NCBI GenBank assembly: GCA_024281175.1
Contig: JAMJTW010000009.1
Span: 59,037-102,808, forward strand
Direction: 5' to 3'
DNA from: Candidatus Thiovulum imperiosus
Lineage (GTDB): Bacteria > Campylobacterota > Campylobacteria > Campylobacterales > Thiovulaceae
DNA length: 43,772 bases
Made by a program: the position numbers and the translations under genes. The notes beneath the pieces were generated by a model that saw nothing but the letters and a program-made list of their open reading frames with translations, was not told where the DNA came from and searched no databases. Positions 1-7,274 of the stretch are shown here, piece by piece (the first letter of the stretch is position 1; every line of letters starts with the position of its first letter).

Positions 1-1
1 A

Positions 2-235
2 GAAATTGCAGAACTAAAAGCGAAAGTAGAAGCGATACAAATTCCAGAAGTTCCTGCATTCCCTGAAATTCCAAACTACTCTGGAGAGTTTGCAGAACTA
101 AAAGCGAAAGTGGAAGCGATACAAATTCCAGAGCCTCCTGCATTCCCTGAAGTTCCAAACTACTCTGGAGAGTTTGCAGAACTAAAAGCGAAAGTGGAAG
201 CAATACAAATTCCAGAAGTTCCAAATCACTCTGAA
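2..235 (+). repeat. 84-bp in-frame tandem repeat
   Basis: Units at 2-85, 86-169 and 170-about 235 (third unit shortened) share long identical blocks such as GCAGAACTAAAAGCGAAAGT. The length is a multiple of three, so copy number can change without breaking the frame. The array probably continues left of the window. Confidence 0.85.
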
Positions 236-352
236 GAGATTGGAAATTTAAAGAGTAAACTTGAAGAGATTGCTACAAATACAAAACCAAGAGCTAAAAC
301 AGGTGTTCGTCCAACAGCAAAACCGAGAACTGGAACAACAAAGGCAAAATAG
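2..352 (+). CDS. C-terminal part of a tandem-repeat, probably coiled-coil protein (5' end outside window)
   Basis: The frame is open from the first base to the TAG at 350-352, so this is the 3' end of a longer gene. It encodes 28-residue (84-bp) repeats starting at 2, 86 and 170; the third is shortened. Each unit has a charged helical part (EFAELKAKVEAIQIPE) and a Pro/aromatic part (PAFPEVPNYSG). A further EEIGNLKSKLEEI helix follows, then a Lys/Arg/Pro/Thr-rich tail (KPRAKTGV, KPRTGTTKAK) that could bind nucleic acid or another polyanion. The repeats are nearly identical at DNA level, so copy number may vary. An internal ATG at 110 lies inside a repeat and is not a credible start. I recognise no family; a structural or scaffold role is only a guess. 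The next gene begins at the base after its stop, suggesting co-transcription. Confidence 0.7.
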   Translation, partial: EIAELKAKVEAIQIPEVPAFPEIPNYSGEFAELKAKVEAIQIPEPPAFPEVPNYSGEFAELKAKVEAIQIPEVPNHSEEIGNLKSKLEEIATNTKPRAKTGVRPTAKPRTGTTKAK

Positions 353-1300
353 TTGAAGATTACTATTCTTGATGGAGAAACATTAGGAGAGGTTGATTTC
401 TCTCCTCTAAAAAGATTTGGAGAAGTTGAAACTATTGAAGTTTTTGGACAGACATTTCCAGAAGAGACTTTTGACAGAATAGTTGATAGTGATATTGTGA
501 TTACAAATAAAGTTGTAATTAGTAGAAAGATGATGTTAAAAGCGTCAAGATTGCAACTTATTTACATCACTGCTACTGGAATGAACAATGTTGATTTAGA
601 GTCAGCAAAAGAGTTTGGAATAGCTGTAAAAAATGTTGCTGGATATTCAACAGAGTCTGTTGTTCAACACACTTTTGCAACTCTATTTCATCTCATAGAG
701 AAGTTGAATTTTTATGGAGATTTTGTAAAAAGTGGAGAGTGGACAAAATCCAAACTCTTTACAAATGTCTCAAAACCTTTTATGGAAATTTCTGGAAAAA
801 GATTTGGAATTATTGGTCTTGGAGCAATTGGTCGTAGAATTGGCGAAGTTGCTGAAGCGTTTGGCTGTGAAGTTGTCTATTACTCAACTTCAAATCAGAA
901 TAACTCAAATAGATTTCAAAAACTAAATTTAGAGGAACTTCTTAAAACCTCGGAAATCATATCTGTTCATGCTCCATTAAATGAGAAAACAGCTGGGCTT
1001 CTAAACTCTGAAAATATGAAACTTATTAAAGATGGTTCGGTGATTTTAAATATGGGTAGAGGCGGTATTATCGATGAAGCTGACTTGAGTGAAGTAATTG
1101 AAAGTAGAAATATCTTAGTTGGCTTAGATGTGATTTCGAAAGAGCCAATTTCAATAGAGAATCCTCTCTACAAAGTTCTTAAAAATGAGAACCTTTTCAT
1201 CACTCCTCATATTGCTTGGACATCTATTGAAGCTAGAGAACGACTACTTTCTGCTGTTATCTCTGGTATTAAAGATTTTATTTCTCAAAATAAATTTTAG
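353..1300 (+). CDS. D-isomer-specific 2-hydroxyacid dehydrogenase, NAD(P)-dependent (glycerate/hydroxypyruvate reductase type)
   Basis: 315 residues from a TTG that directly follows the previous stop (TAGTTG). The family is clear: substrate-domain motif TGMNNVDLESAKEFGI followed by NVAGYSTESVVQHTFA, the Rossmann motif GIIGLGAIGRRIGE at about 151-164, NMGRGGIIDEADL with Arg236, KEP with Glu264 and TPHIAW with His286. Arg236, Glu264 and His286 form the usual catalytic set. Such enzymes interconvert 2-oxoacids and D-2-hydroxyacids in the cytoplasm. The NNVD...GYST signature points to the glycerate dehydrogenase/hydroxypyruvate reductase branch, but substrate cannot be fixed from sequence. No ACT domain is present, so it is not a full-length SerA. 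Likely co-transcribed with the repeat protein; a terminator follows at once. Confidence 0.9.
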   Translation: MKITILDGETLGEVDFSPLKRFGEVETIEVFGQTFPEETFDRIVDSDIVITNKVVISRKMMLKASRLQLIYITATGMNNVDLESAKEFGIAVKNVAGYSTESVVQHTFATLFHLIEKLNFYGDFVKSGEWTKSKLFTNVSKPFMEISGKRFGIIGLGAIGRRIGEVAEAFGCEVVYYSTSNQNNSNRFQKLNLEELLKTSEIISVHAPLNEKTAGLLNSENMKLIKDGSVILNMGRGGIIDEADLSEVIESRNILVGLDVISKEPISIENPLYKVLKNENLFITPHIAWTSIEARERLLSAVISGIKDFISQNKF

Positions 1301-1320
1301 GAATCAGACTTCTGATTCCT
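1299..1320. terminator. Palindromic terminator between convergent genes
   Basis: Perfect 10-bp arms AGGAATCAGA (1299-1308) and TCTGATTCCT (1311-1320) with a 2-base spacer, overlapping the stop codon of the dehydrogenase. It sits between that gene and the convergent surE, so it may serve both. The following T-run is weak. Confidence 0.65.
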
Positions 1321-1330
1321 AATTTGAATT

Positions 1331-2116
1331 TTACTTCTTTAACCACTTTTCAAGTTGTTCAACTCTTTCATAAGCAGTCATATCAACTTTGATTGGAGTA
1401 ATAGAAACAGAACCATCAAAAACAGCATCAAAATCTGAACGGAAACTTTTATATCTCTCCTCAACTTCTCTGCTACCCCACTCTAAAGGATGAAGTCCCA
1501 ACCAATAGAGTCTTTCACCTCGTGGCGAGTGATATGTGTGTAAATCGCTACCATAAAGTCTATGTCCTGCGTAAGTAACTTCTATTCGTCCATCTCCTTT
1601 TGGAGGAATATTAATATTCAAAATCTCTCTCTTTTGAAGAGGAAAACCATTTTCAAAAATCTCTTTTACAATTTTTGCAATCACCTCTTTTGCAAATGTG
1701 TAGTCAGTATTTACTCTATTCTCTTTTCCAAGAACTTGAGAAACTGCAATTGATGGAATATCTTGTAAAACACCTTCCATTGCTCCAGCAACTGTTCCAG
1801 AGTAAGTAATATCTTCTCCCATATTTGCGCCCTTATTTATTCCACTAATTACTAAATCTGGAGAGAAGTTTTTGAAAATAGTATTTTTGGAGATATAGAT
1901 ACAATCACTTGGAGTCCCATCATCAACTTTATAAAAGTCTTCACCAACACTCTCCATTCGAAGAGGCATCTTCAAAGTTATGCTGTGTGAACAAGCACTT
2001 TTCTCTGAAGCTGGAGCAATTGTTATAACTCTACCAAAAGACTTTAACACTTCTTGAAGAGCATGAAGTCCATCTGACTCAAAACCATCATCATTTGTAA
2101 GAAGAATAGTCTTCAC
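1331..2116 (-). CDS. surE: 5'/3'-nucleotidase SurE
   Basis: 261 residues, normal family length. The N-terminal ILLTNDDGFESDGL carries the metal-binding Asp9-Asp10 pair; SEKSACSHS contains the conserved Ser40; VISGINKGANMG contains the metal-ligand Asn94. YSGTVAGAMEG and the later YAGHRLYGSDLHTYHSPRGERLYWLG segment are also typical. SurE is a cytoplasmic divalent-metal-dependent phosphatase that removes phosphate from nucleoside 5'- and 3'-monophosphates and is linked to stationary-phase survival. Its ATG overlaps the stop of the upstream small gene by four bases, so the two are translationally coupled. Confidence 0.96.
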   Translation of the reverse strand: MKTILLTNDDGFESDGLHALQEVLKSFGRVITIAPASEKSACSHSITLKMPLRMESVGEDFYKVDDGTPSDCIYISKNTIFKNFSPDLVISGINKGANMGEDITYSGTVAGAMEGVLQDIPSIAVSQVLGKENRVNTDYTFAKEVIAKIVKEIFENGFPLQKREILNINIPPKGDGRIEVTYAGHRLYGSDLHTYHSPRGERLYWLGLHPLEWGSREVEERYKSFRSDFDAVFDGSVSITPIKVDMTAYERVEQLEKWLKK

Positions 2117-2433
2117 TTTAAGAAATCCCTTAAAAGAAGATACTCCTCTTCAATTGTTCTCAAATTTTCAATTAGAGCTATCTCATCATTTTCACCACTT
2201 TCCATCTGCTCTGCTCTCCATTCAAGAGTCTGAAATTCTTTCTCTAACTCTTCTAAGCCAGTTTGGATATATTCTCTCATTGTATCTATATCACTACCTC
2301 GAACTTCACCATCTTTATCAACTTTATAAAAAAGGAGGGCGTATTTACTCATATCATTTGAGTATCTAAAATCATCAGCTATATTTTTGATAGCCTTTTT
2401 TATGCCATCTTTTTTGAAAACCTTTTTTGCCAA
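2113..2433 (-). CDS. Small hypothetical protein co-transcribed with surE
   Basis: 106 residues, probably from TTG (2431-2433) preceded by AAAAAGG. Very charged: a basic N-terminus (AKKVFKKDGIKKAIK) and an acidic, helical C-terminal half (EELEKEFQTLEWRAEQMES and a final EEEYLLLRDFLK) likely to form a coiled coil. No signal peptide, membrane segment or recognised domain. It overlaps surE by four bases, so it is real and shares its mRNA, but I can assign no function. It is divergent from the flagellin gene, with about 97 bp between starts. Confidence 0.75.
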   Translation of the reverse strand: MAKKVFKKDGIKKAIKNIADDFRYSNDMSKYALLFYKVDKDGEVRGSDIDTMREYIQTGLEELEKEFQTLEWRAEQMESGENDEIALIENLRTIEEEYLLLRDFLK

Positions 2434-2484
2434 AAATAACCTTTTTATTAATTTTATCGGATATTTTATTTTTCTCTCTTTTAT

Positions 2485-2492
2485 GACGATAA
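2485..2492 (+). promoter_or_regulatory. Candidate sigma-28 (FliA) -10 element of the flagellin gene
   Basis: GACGATAA matches seven of eight positions of the FliA -10 consensus GCCGATAA and lies 38 bases before the flagellin ATG, a normal leader length. The -35 region is poor (no clear TAAA 15 bases upstream). Flagellin is a typical FliA target, which supports the call. Confidence 0.55.
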
Positions 2493-2530
2493 TGTAAACT
2501 AGATATTTTATAACTAGAAAGGGTTTGGCA

Positions 2531-4045
2531 ATGAGTTATGTTATTAACACAAATGTAGCAAGTATGAATGCTTATGTTCAGTCAAGTCAAAGTAATAAAG
2601 CACTTAGCACATCTCTCGAAAGATTAAGTTCAGGAAATAGAATTAATAAAGCAGCAGACGACTCTTCTGGAATGGCGATTGCTGACTCACTCCGTTCACA
2701 AGCAAACGCTATGAACCAAGCTATTTCAAATGCAAATGATGGTATCGGTATTATTCAAACTGCTGATAAAGCCATTAGTGAGCAAGTGAAAATTATGGAT
2801 ACTATCAAGACTAAAGCTACTCAAGCTGCTCAAGATGGTCAATCTGCAGATACAAGAAAAGCTATTCAAGATGATGTAAGACAACTAATTACACAACTAG
2901 ATAATATTGCCAATACAACTTCTTTTAATGGTAAAGAGCTTCTTTCTGGAAACTTTATCAATAAAGAGTTCCAAGTTGGTGCTTTTAGTAGAAACACAGT
3001 TGATGCTTCTATTTCAGCAACAAACTCTAATAAAATAGGTCACATCAGAGCTGAAACAACTGCTGCTGGTAGTATAAATACTACTGGAACTTCTACTTTA
3101 ACTTTTAGTGGTTCTCACATTCCAAATGGCAGTATGACTCTTGAGTCTGTTGAAATTGGATATGAAGTTGGAACAGGTTTAGGTGCTTTAACAGAAGTTG
3201 TAAACAAAAATGCTGATGTTTTAGGCGTTAGAGCTTCTTATAAAGTTGAAGCAGTTGGAAGTAGTGCTGTTTCTGCTGGACAAGTTGATAGTTTAACAAT
3301 TAATGGTGTTTCTGTTGGAAATGTTGAGAATATTAAAGCTAATGACTCTGATGGTATTTTAGTTGCTGCAATTAATGGTGTTAGTGATGAAACAGGAGTT
3401 ACAGCTTCTCTTGACCAACAAGGACATTTAAGATTAGTTTCTGCTGATGGTAGAGGTATCAATATCTCTTCTGGAACAACAGCTGAAGATGGAACAACTT
3501 CAAACCAACTATCTGGTGTTTCTGGTGTAACAGATGGTTTCCATGGTGGTAGATTAACTCTAACTTCTCTTGGAGCAACTGATATTGAAGTTGCAGACTC
3601 TGGGGTTTTATCTACTGCAATTACAAATTCATCTAATGCAAACTTAACTCTTCGAGATACTCTTGATGGATTTACAGCAGGCGAGGCTGATGCTCTTGGT
3701 GCTTATGCAACTTCAAACTCTTTTGGGTATGGAGATAGTTTAACAGCAGGTGTATCAACTCTTGAAGGTGCTTTTGCAATGATGGATATTGCTGACTCTT
3801 CAATTAAAAAATTAGACTCCACTAGAGCTGAGTTAGGTTCTGTTCAAAATCAACTTCAAGCTACTATCGAAAACCTTCAAGTTGCTGAAGTAAATGTTAA
3901 AGCTTCTGAGTCAAATATTAGAGATATTGACTTTGCTAAAGAGACAGCTAATTTCTCAAAAAATAACATTCTTGTTCAATCTGGTGCTTATGCTCTATCT
4001 CAAGCTAACATTGTTCAACAAAATGTTTTAAGACTTCTTCAATAG
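2531..4045 (+). CDS. fla: Flagellin, major filament subunit
   Basis: 504 residues from ATG 2531, with GAAAGGG just upstream; a TTG two codons earlier is possible but worse placed. The N-terminal D0/D1 region (SYVINTNVASMNA, SLERLSSGNRINKAADDSSGMAIA, NANDGIGIIQTADKAI) and C-terminal D1/D0 region (SVQNQLQATIENLQ, ESNIRDIDFAKE, ending QANIVQQNVLRLLQ) are classical flagellin. The central 200 or so residues, rich in Gly/Ser/Thr/Asn, form the variable surface-exposed part. Flagellin is exported by the flagellar type III system and polymerises into the filament. It is monocistronic, with a FliA-like promoter and a strong terminator. Confidence 0.97.
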   Translation: MSYVINTNVASMNAYVQSSQSNKALSTSLERLSSGNRINKAADDSSGMAIADSLRSQANAMNQAISNANDGIGIIQTADKAISEQVKIMDTIKTKATQAAQDGQSADTRKAIQDDVRQLITQLDNIANTTSFNGKELLSGNFINKEFQVGAFSRNTVDASISATNSNKIGHIRAETTAAGSINTTGTSTLTFSGSHIPNGSMTLESVEIGYEVGTGLGALTEVVNKNADVLGVRASYKVEAVGSSAVSAGQVDSLTINGVSVGNVENIKANDSDGILVAAINGVSDETGVTASLDQQGHLRLVSADGRGINISSGTTAEDGTTSNQLSGVSGVTDGFHGGRLTLTSLGATDIEVADSGVLSTAITNSSNANLTLRDTLDGFTAGEADALGAYATSNSFGYGDSLTAGVSTLEGAFAMMDIADSSIKKLDSTRAELGSVQNQLQATIENLQVAEVNVKASESNIRDIDFAKETANFSKNNILVQSGAYALSQANIVQQNVLRLLQ

Positions 4046-4062
4046 TATATAAAACTACTGAC

Positions 4063-4090
4063 AAAAAGGGGGTTTTATCCCCTTTTCCCC
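4063..4090 (+). terminator. Flagellin terminator
   Basis: GC-rich hairpin: AAAAGGGG (4064-4071), 7-base loop, CCCCTTTT (4079-4086), then a pyrimidine run. It lies 18 bases after the flagellin stop. Confidence 0.85.
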
Positions 4091-4152
4091 CTTGACTATT
4101 CAAAAAAATTTCATTAAAATTTGAACGAGTTAATAAATTTAAAGGACCTAAC

Positions 4153-4590
4153 ATGAAAAAGGGTGACTTTATAAAAGTTGTTTCTGAAAAAGCTTCTATA
4201 TCACGCAAAGATGCTGAAGCAGTTGTAAACGCATCACTAGAAACAATTAGTGAAATTCTCGTAAATAAAGATACAATTACATTTATGGGTTTTGGAACAT
4301 TCGATACAGTTGTTAGAGGAGAGAGAGAAACTACCTTACCTGGAACAAAAAAGAGAATTACAGTTCCACCAAGAAGAAGTGTAAAGTTCAAGGTTGGAAA
4401 AAATCTTAAAGATAGTGTATCTACTATTATAGATAAAGAAGAGCTAAAAGAGGTTACAAAAACAGTAGCTACAAAAACAGCAGCTAAAACAACAGCAGCT
4501 ACAAAAACAGCAGCTAAAACAACAGCAGCTACAAAAACAGCAGCTAAAACAACGACAGCTAAAACCACAAGAACTACAAGAAAGAAGTAG
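4153..4590 (+). CDS. hup: HU-family nucleoid protein with a histone-H1-like Lys/Ala/Thr tail
   Basis: 145 residues. Residues 1-about 93 are a normal HU/IHF fold: KKGDFIKVVSEKA, KDAEAVVNASLETI, FMGFGTFDTV and the DNA-binding arm ending VPPRRSVKFKVGK. HU dimers bend and package DNA. The remaining 50 or so residues are a Lys/Ala/Thr tail built from ATKTAAKTTA repeats and ending KTTRTTRKK, resembling eukaryotic H1 and the tails of some bacterial HU homologues. Such tails add nonspecific DNA binding and compaction (known for other tailed HUs; inferred here). Start ATG 4153, about ten bases after an AAAGGA. Confidence 0.93.
   Translation: MKKGDFIKVVSEKASISRKDAEAVVNASLETISEILVNKDTITFMGFGTFDTVVRGERETTLPGTKKRITVPPRRSVKFKVGKNLKDSVSTIIDKEELKEVTKTVATKTAAKTTAATKTAAKTTAATKTAAKTTTAKTTRTTRKK
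4456..4560 (+). repeat. 30-bp tandem repeat coding for the HU tail
   Basis: Half-unit at 4456-4470, then three 30-bp units at 4471-4500, 4501-4530 and 4531-4560, each encoding TKTAAKTTAA. The last differs by two bases. In-frame slippage could lengthen or shorten the tail. Confidence 0.9.
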
Positions 4591-4629
4591 TTTTATCCCT
4601 TGGCTAAAGTTTTATCTTTAGTCTAAATT

Positions 4630-4716
4630 GCCATAGTGGTGGAATTGGTAGACACGCCAGACTCAAAATCTGGTGATAGCAATATCGTGTCGGTTCGAGT
4701 CCGACCTATGGTACCA
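4630..4716 (+). tRNA. trnL-CAA: tRNA-Leu, anticodon CAA
   Basis: Acceptor arm GCCATAG (4630-4636) pairs with CTATGGT (4706-4712, G1-U72 as in many leucine tRNAs), followed by A73 and an encoded CCA. The D-arm has GGTGGAATTGGTAGACAC, the anticodon loop CTCAAAA gives CAA (reads UUG), and a long variable arm and GGTTCGAGTCC T-arm follow. The 87-nt length and long variable arm mark a type II (Leu) tRNA. Confidence 0.96.
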
Positions 4717-4729
4717 CTTCAGGAAAATC

Positions 4730-5593
4730 ATGAAAATTTTTAAAACTATATTTATTTTACAAACACTACTATTCTCATACACTTTACAATCTGATTATCC
4801 ATTTTCTGGAAATATTATTACTGGTCAAGATTTATTTCCAGAAATAAGAGAAAACATCTTTATTTATAAAGTTCCTAAAGGTGTAAATAAACTTTTTCTC
4901 AAAAGCAAAGATATAGTGGAGAAATTCTCAAAATATGGAATTGAAGTTGAATACTCAAATAGAAGAGTCCGTTTTATTCAAGTTCCTTTAGAGATAGATT
5001 TAGAGTATCTGATTAGCTATATAAGTGATGAATTTCTTGATAGATATCCATCTATGAAAATCAACTCTATTTCTGTAACTCCAAAATACTATATAGATAC
5101 CTTGCCAGAAGAGTATTCAGTTATCTTTACAAATCGTAATTTGCGTAAATCGAATGGCTATTTTTATGTTGAGACAGAGAACAGAGATAGAATATATTTT
5201 AAATATTCCATAGATGCTGATATTACAGTTTTAAAATCTTCTCAAAGAGTTAGAAGAGGTGAGATTATATCTTCTCATAATAGCTATACAGATGAGATGA
5301 AATTTGAGAGATTTAGAAGTGAATATGTAACAGAAGATGAGCTTGGAGCAATTCAGGCAAAAACATATATTCCAAAAGATAGAGAGATAACTTTTAGAAG
5401 AGTTGAAAAACTTACAGTTATTAAAAAAGGTTCTATTGTAAAAGGTTTTATCAAAGATGGTGGTATCTATATAGAAATAGAAGCAATAGCATTAGAAGAT
5501 GGTGGTATTGGTGATGAGGTTCGAATTAGAAGTTATGATGGAGCTATTTTAAGAGGAGTGGTGAAAAATAGCAAACTAATAAAAATTTTGTAA
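4730..5593 (+). CDS. flgA: Flagellar P-ring assembly chaperone FlgA
   Basis: 287 residues from ATG 4730, with AGGA at 4721; a longer reading would begin inside the tRNA and is rejected. A hydrophobic N-terminus (IFKTIFILQTLLFSYTL) looks like a signal peptide. The C-terminal half carries the SAF domain: VLKSSQRVRRGEIISSHN, GAIQAKTYIPKDREITF, VIKKGSIVKGFIKDGGI, and the final IGDEVRIRSYDGAILRGVVKNSKL typical of FlgA. FlgA is periplasmic and assists assembly of FlgI into the P-ring. It fits with the nearby flagellin, though it has its own transcription unit and may be read through from the tRNA. Confidence 0.9.
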   Translation: MKIFKTIFILQTLLFSYTLQSDYPFSGNIITGQDLFPEIRENIFIYKVPKGVNKLFLKSKDIVEKFSKYGIEVEYSNRRVRFIQVPLEIDLEYLISYISDEFLDRYPSMKINSISVTPKYYIDTLPEEYSVIFTNRNLRKSNGYFYVETENRDRIYFKYSIDADITVLKSSQRVRRGEIISSHNSYTDEMKFERFRSEYVTEDELGAIQAKTYIPKDREITFRRVEKLTVIKKGSIVKGFIKDGGIYIEIEAIALEDGGIGDEVRIRSYDGAILRGVVKNSKLIKIL

Positions 5594-5608
5594 TTAGAGT
5601 TTCTAATT
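5592..5608 (+). terminator. Small hairpin after flgA
   Basis: AATTAGA (5592-5598) and TCTAATT (5602-5608) with a 3-base loop directly after the flgA stop. There is no good T-run, so function is uncertain. Confidence 0.35.
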
Positions 5609-5665
5609 TATGTACATCTAAAAAAAAATATATAGAATACACTCCAATTTAAAAAAGGAAACTAT

Positions 5666-6262
5666 ATGTTAGTAACAAATAAAGCACCTGAATTTACAGC
5701 AACAGCTGTTATGCCAAATAATGAAATCAATGAAAACTTCTCTCTTTATGAAAACTTTGGAGAAAATGGTACTGTACTATTTTTCTACCCATTAGACTTT
5801 ACTTTTGTATGCCCAACAGAAATTATCGCTTTTAGTCATAGAATTGAAGAGTTTAAGAAAAGAGGAGTTGAAGTTATTGGTGTTTCTGTGGACTCTCAAT
5901 TCTCTCACTTGGCTTGGAAAAATACAGATGTTAATAATGGTGGTATTGGTCAAATTCAGTATCCATTAGTAGCTGACCTTACAAAATCTATCGCAAAAGA
6001 TTATGATGTTCTTCTTGATGGTGGTGTAGCTTTACGAGGTTCATTCTTAATTGATAAAGATGGTACAGTGAGACATGCTGTAATTAACGATTTACCATTA
6101 GGTAGAAATATTGATGAGATGATAAGAATGGTTGATACTATGCTTTTCACAAATGAGCATGGTGAAGTTTGTGCTGCTGGTTGGGAAGCTGGTGATGAGG
6201 GAATGACAGCTTCTACTGAAGGTGTTGCTGATTATCTTGCAAAACACTCTGAAGAGTTATAA
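5666..6262 (+). CDS. tsaA: Typical 2-Cys peroxiredoxin (AhpC/TsaA family)
   Basis: 198 residues, the usual Prx1/AhpC length. FYPLDFTFVCPTEI carries the peroxidatic Cys49; HGEVCAAGWEAG carries the resolving Cys169. GVSVDSQFSHLAWKN and LRGSFLIDKDGTVRHAVINDLPLGRN are conserved. The enzyme reduces hydrogen peroxide, organic peroxides and peroxynitrite in the cytoplasm using thioredoxin or a similar donor. ATG 5666 is preceded by AAAAAAGGA. A TATAGAAT box at 5631-5638 is a plausible -10 element, suggesting a single-gene unit ended by the hairpin at 6271-6298. Confidence 0.96.
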   Translation: MLVTNKAPEFTATAVMPNNEINENFSLYENFGENGTVLFFYPLDFTFVCPTEIIAFSHRIEEFKKRGVEVIGVSVDSQFSHLAWKNTDVNNGGIGQIQYPLVADLTKSIAKDYDVLLDGGVALRGSFLIDKDGTVRHAVINDLPLGRNIDEMIRMVDTMLFTNEHGEVCAAGWEAGDEGMTASTEGVADYLAKHSEEL

Positions 6263-6270
6263 AACCTTGG

Positions 6271-6298
6271 GAGAAACTCTACTCAGTTTCTCTTTTTT
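6271..6298. terminator. Terminator of the peroxiredoxin gene, overlapping the convergent gene end
   Basis: GAGAAACT (6271-6278), 6-base loop, AGTTTCTC (6285-6292), then six T on the plus strand. One arm also encodes the last residues of the minus-strand methyltransferase, whose stop lies in the loop. Confidence 0.85.
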
Positions 6299-7274
6299 CA
6301 AACCTCATCATCTTAAATCTCTCGCCCATAAAAGCGGGGTCTATTAAAACTTTTACTCTATTTAATTCTGAATGGTAAATATCTTTTGAGACATTCTGAT
6401 CTAACATTTGAAGTAAGTCTATAAGACCAAAATCTACTAACGCTTTCATCTGAGTCTTATACTCCAAAAATTTAGCTCCAGCTTTTTCAAACTCATCTTT
6501 TAAATGTGCGAAATTTACATCATAAGTTATATCACTTTTTCCAAAAAACTTCTGAATTCTAACTTCCTCTTCAAGCAGTGGAAAAACCTTATGTTTATGA
6601 TAAATTCTAATAGAGAAATCTGGTCTAGCCTCCATATCTCCATAATCAAAAGTTATAAATTGAAACTTTTCAGCACTTTCAACCATCTCTTTTGCAAACT
6701 CAAAATATCCTACCGCAATTTCACCTCTATCTTTTCCATACTTTTCTGCAACTTCTCTCAATTCTGGTCTCTCTTCTGAAAATAGAATTTCTTCACCTTC
6801 CACTTTTCCAAACTTCCCTTTATAGTAGAGTTCACAAGGAAATGCGTCGAAAATCTCATTTGCTATAAAAATAGCTTCTTCTAAGTGGAGTTCTGTTAAA
6901 GAGTTTACAAATTGCACTTCTACTTTGTCTTGAAAAGAGTCTCTCAAATACTCTGCCTGTTTTTTTTGAAGATGTTCAAACCTCTCAACAATTACAAAAG
7001 AGAGTGTTTCTAAAAGTTCAGGTTTCAGTGTATAGATAAATTGGATAATATCAGCTAGTAGGTATCCTTTATGAGCTCCAATTTCACAAATTGTTACACT
7101 TTTAGAAAACTTAGTCTCAATAAGTTTTAAAATCTCATTTGCAATTGAACCTCCAAAAAATTGACTTGAACTAACAGCTGTATAAAAATCTCCCTCTTTT
7201 CCAATCTCTTTATAGTGTGCATAGTATCCATAATCTCCATAGAGCCAATCCATCATATATTTGCTAAACATCAT
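6279..7274 (-). CDS. MidA/NDUFAF7-like SAM-dependent methyltransferase
   Basis: 331 residues from ATG 7274, which overlaps the upstream stop as ATGA and has GGAG eight bases before it; a start 24 bases further upstream (7298) is also open. Family features: GDFYTAVSSSQFFGGSIANEI near the N-terminus, SAM-binding CEIGAHKGYLLADII, and FIANEIFDAFPCELYY, the conserved NE.FDA.P segment of the DUF185/MidA family. In mitochondria the homologue NDUFAF7 methylates an arginine of complex I subunit NDUFS2; the bacterial substrate is not settled. The protein is cytoplasmic by sequence. It is translationally coupled to an unrelated lipoprotein gene. Confidence 0.85.
   Translation of the reverse strand: MMFSKYMMDWLYGDYGYYAHYKEIGKEGDFYTAVSSSQFFGGSIANEILKLIETKFSKSVTICEIGAHKGYLLADIIQFIYTLKPELLETLSFVIVERFEHLQKKQAEYLRDSFQDKVEVQFVNSLTELHLEEAIFIANEIFDAFPCELYYKGKFGKVEGEEILFSEERPELREVAEKYGKDRGEIAVGYFEFAKEMVESAEKFQFITFDYGDMEARPDFSIRIYHKHKVFPLLEEEVRIQKFFGKSDITYDVNFAHLKDEFEKAGAKFLEYKTQMKALVDFGLIDLLQMLDQNVSKDIYHSELNRVKVLIDPAFMGERFKMMRFEKRETE

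Noticed and set aside
2-235. 84-bp repeats as a CRISPR array or non-coding satellite
   Set aside because: They are contiguous, in frame, and encode a sensible repeated protein segment.
4456-4560. 30-bp direct repeats as a CRISPR array
   Set aside because: There are no spacers; the units are contiguous and encode the HU tail in frame.
4005-4568. Long minus-strand frame opposite the HU gene
   Set aside because: Its Val/Ala-rich product is the mirror of the HU tail repeats, and it crosses the flagellin terminator; no own signals.
4673-4729. Longer flgA start upstream of 4730
   Set aside because: That start lies inside the tRNA-Leu gene; ATG 4730 has a Shine-Dalgarno and begins the signal peptide.
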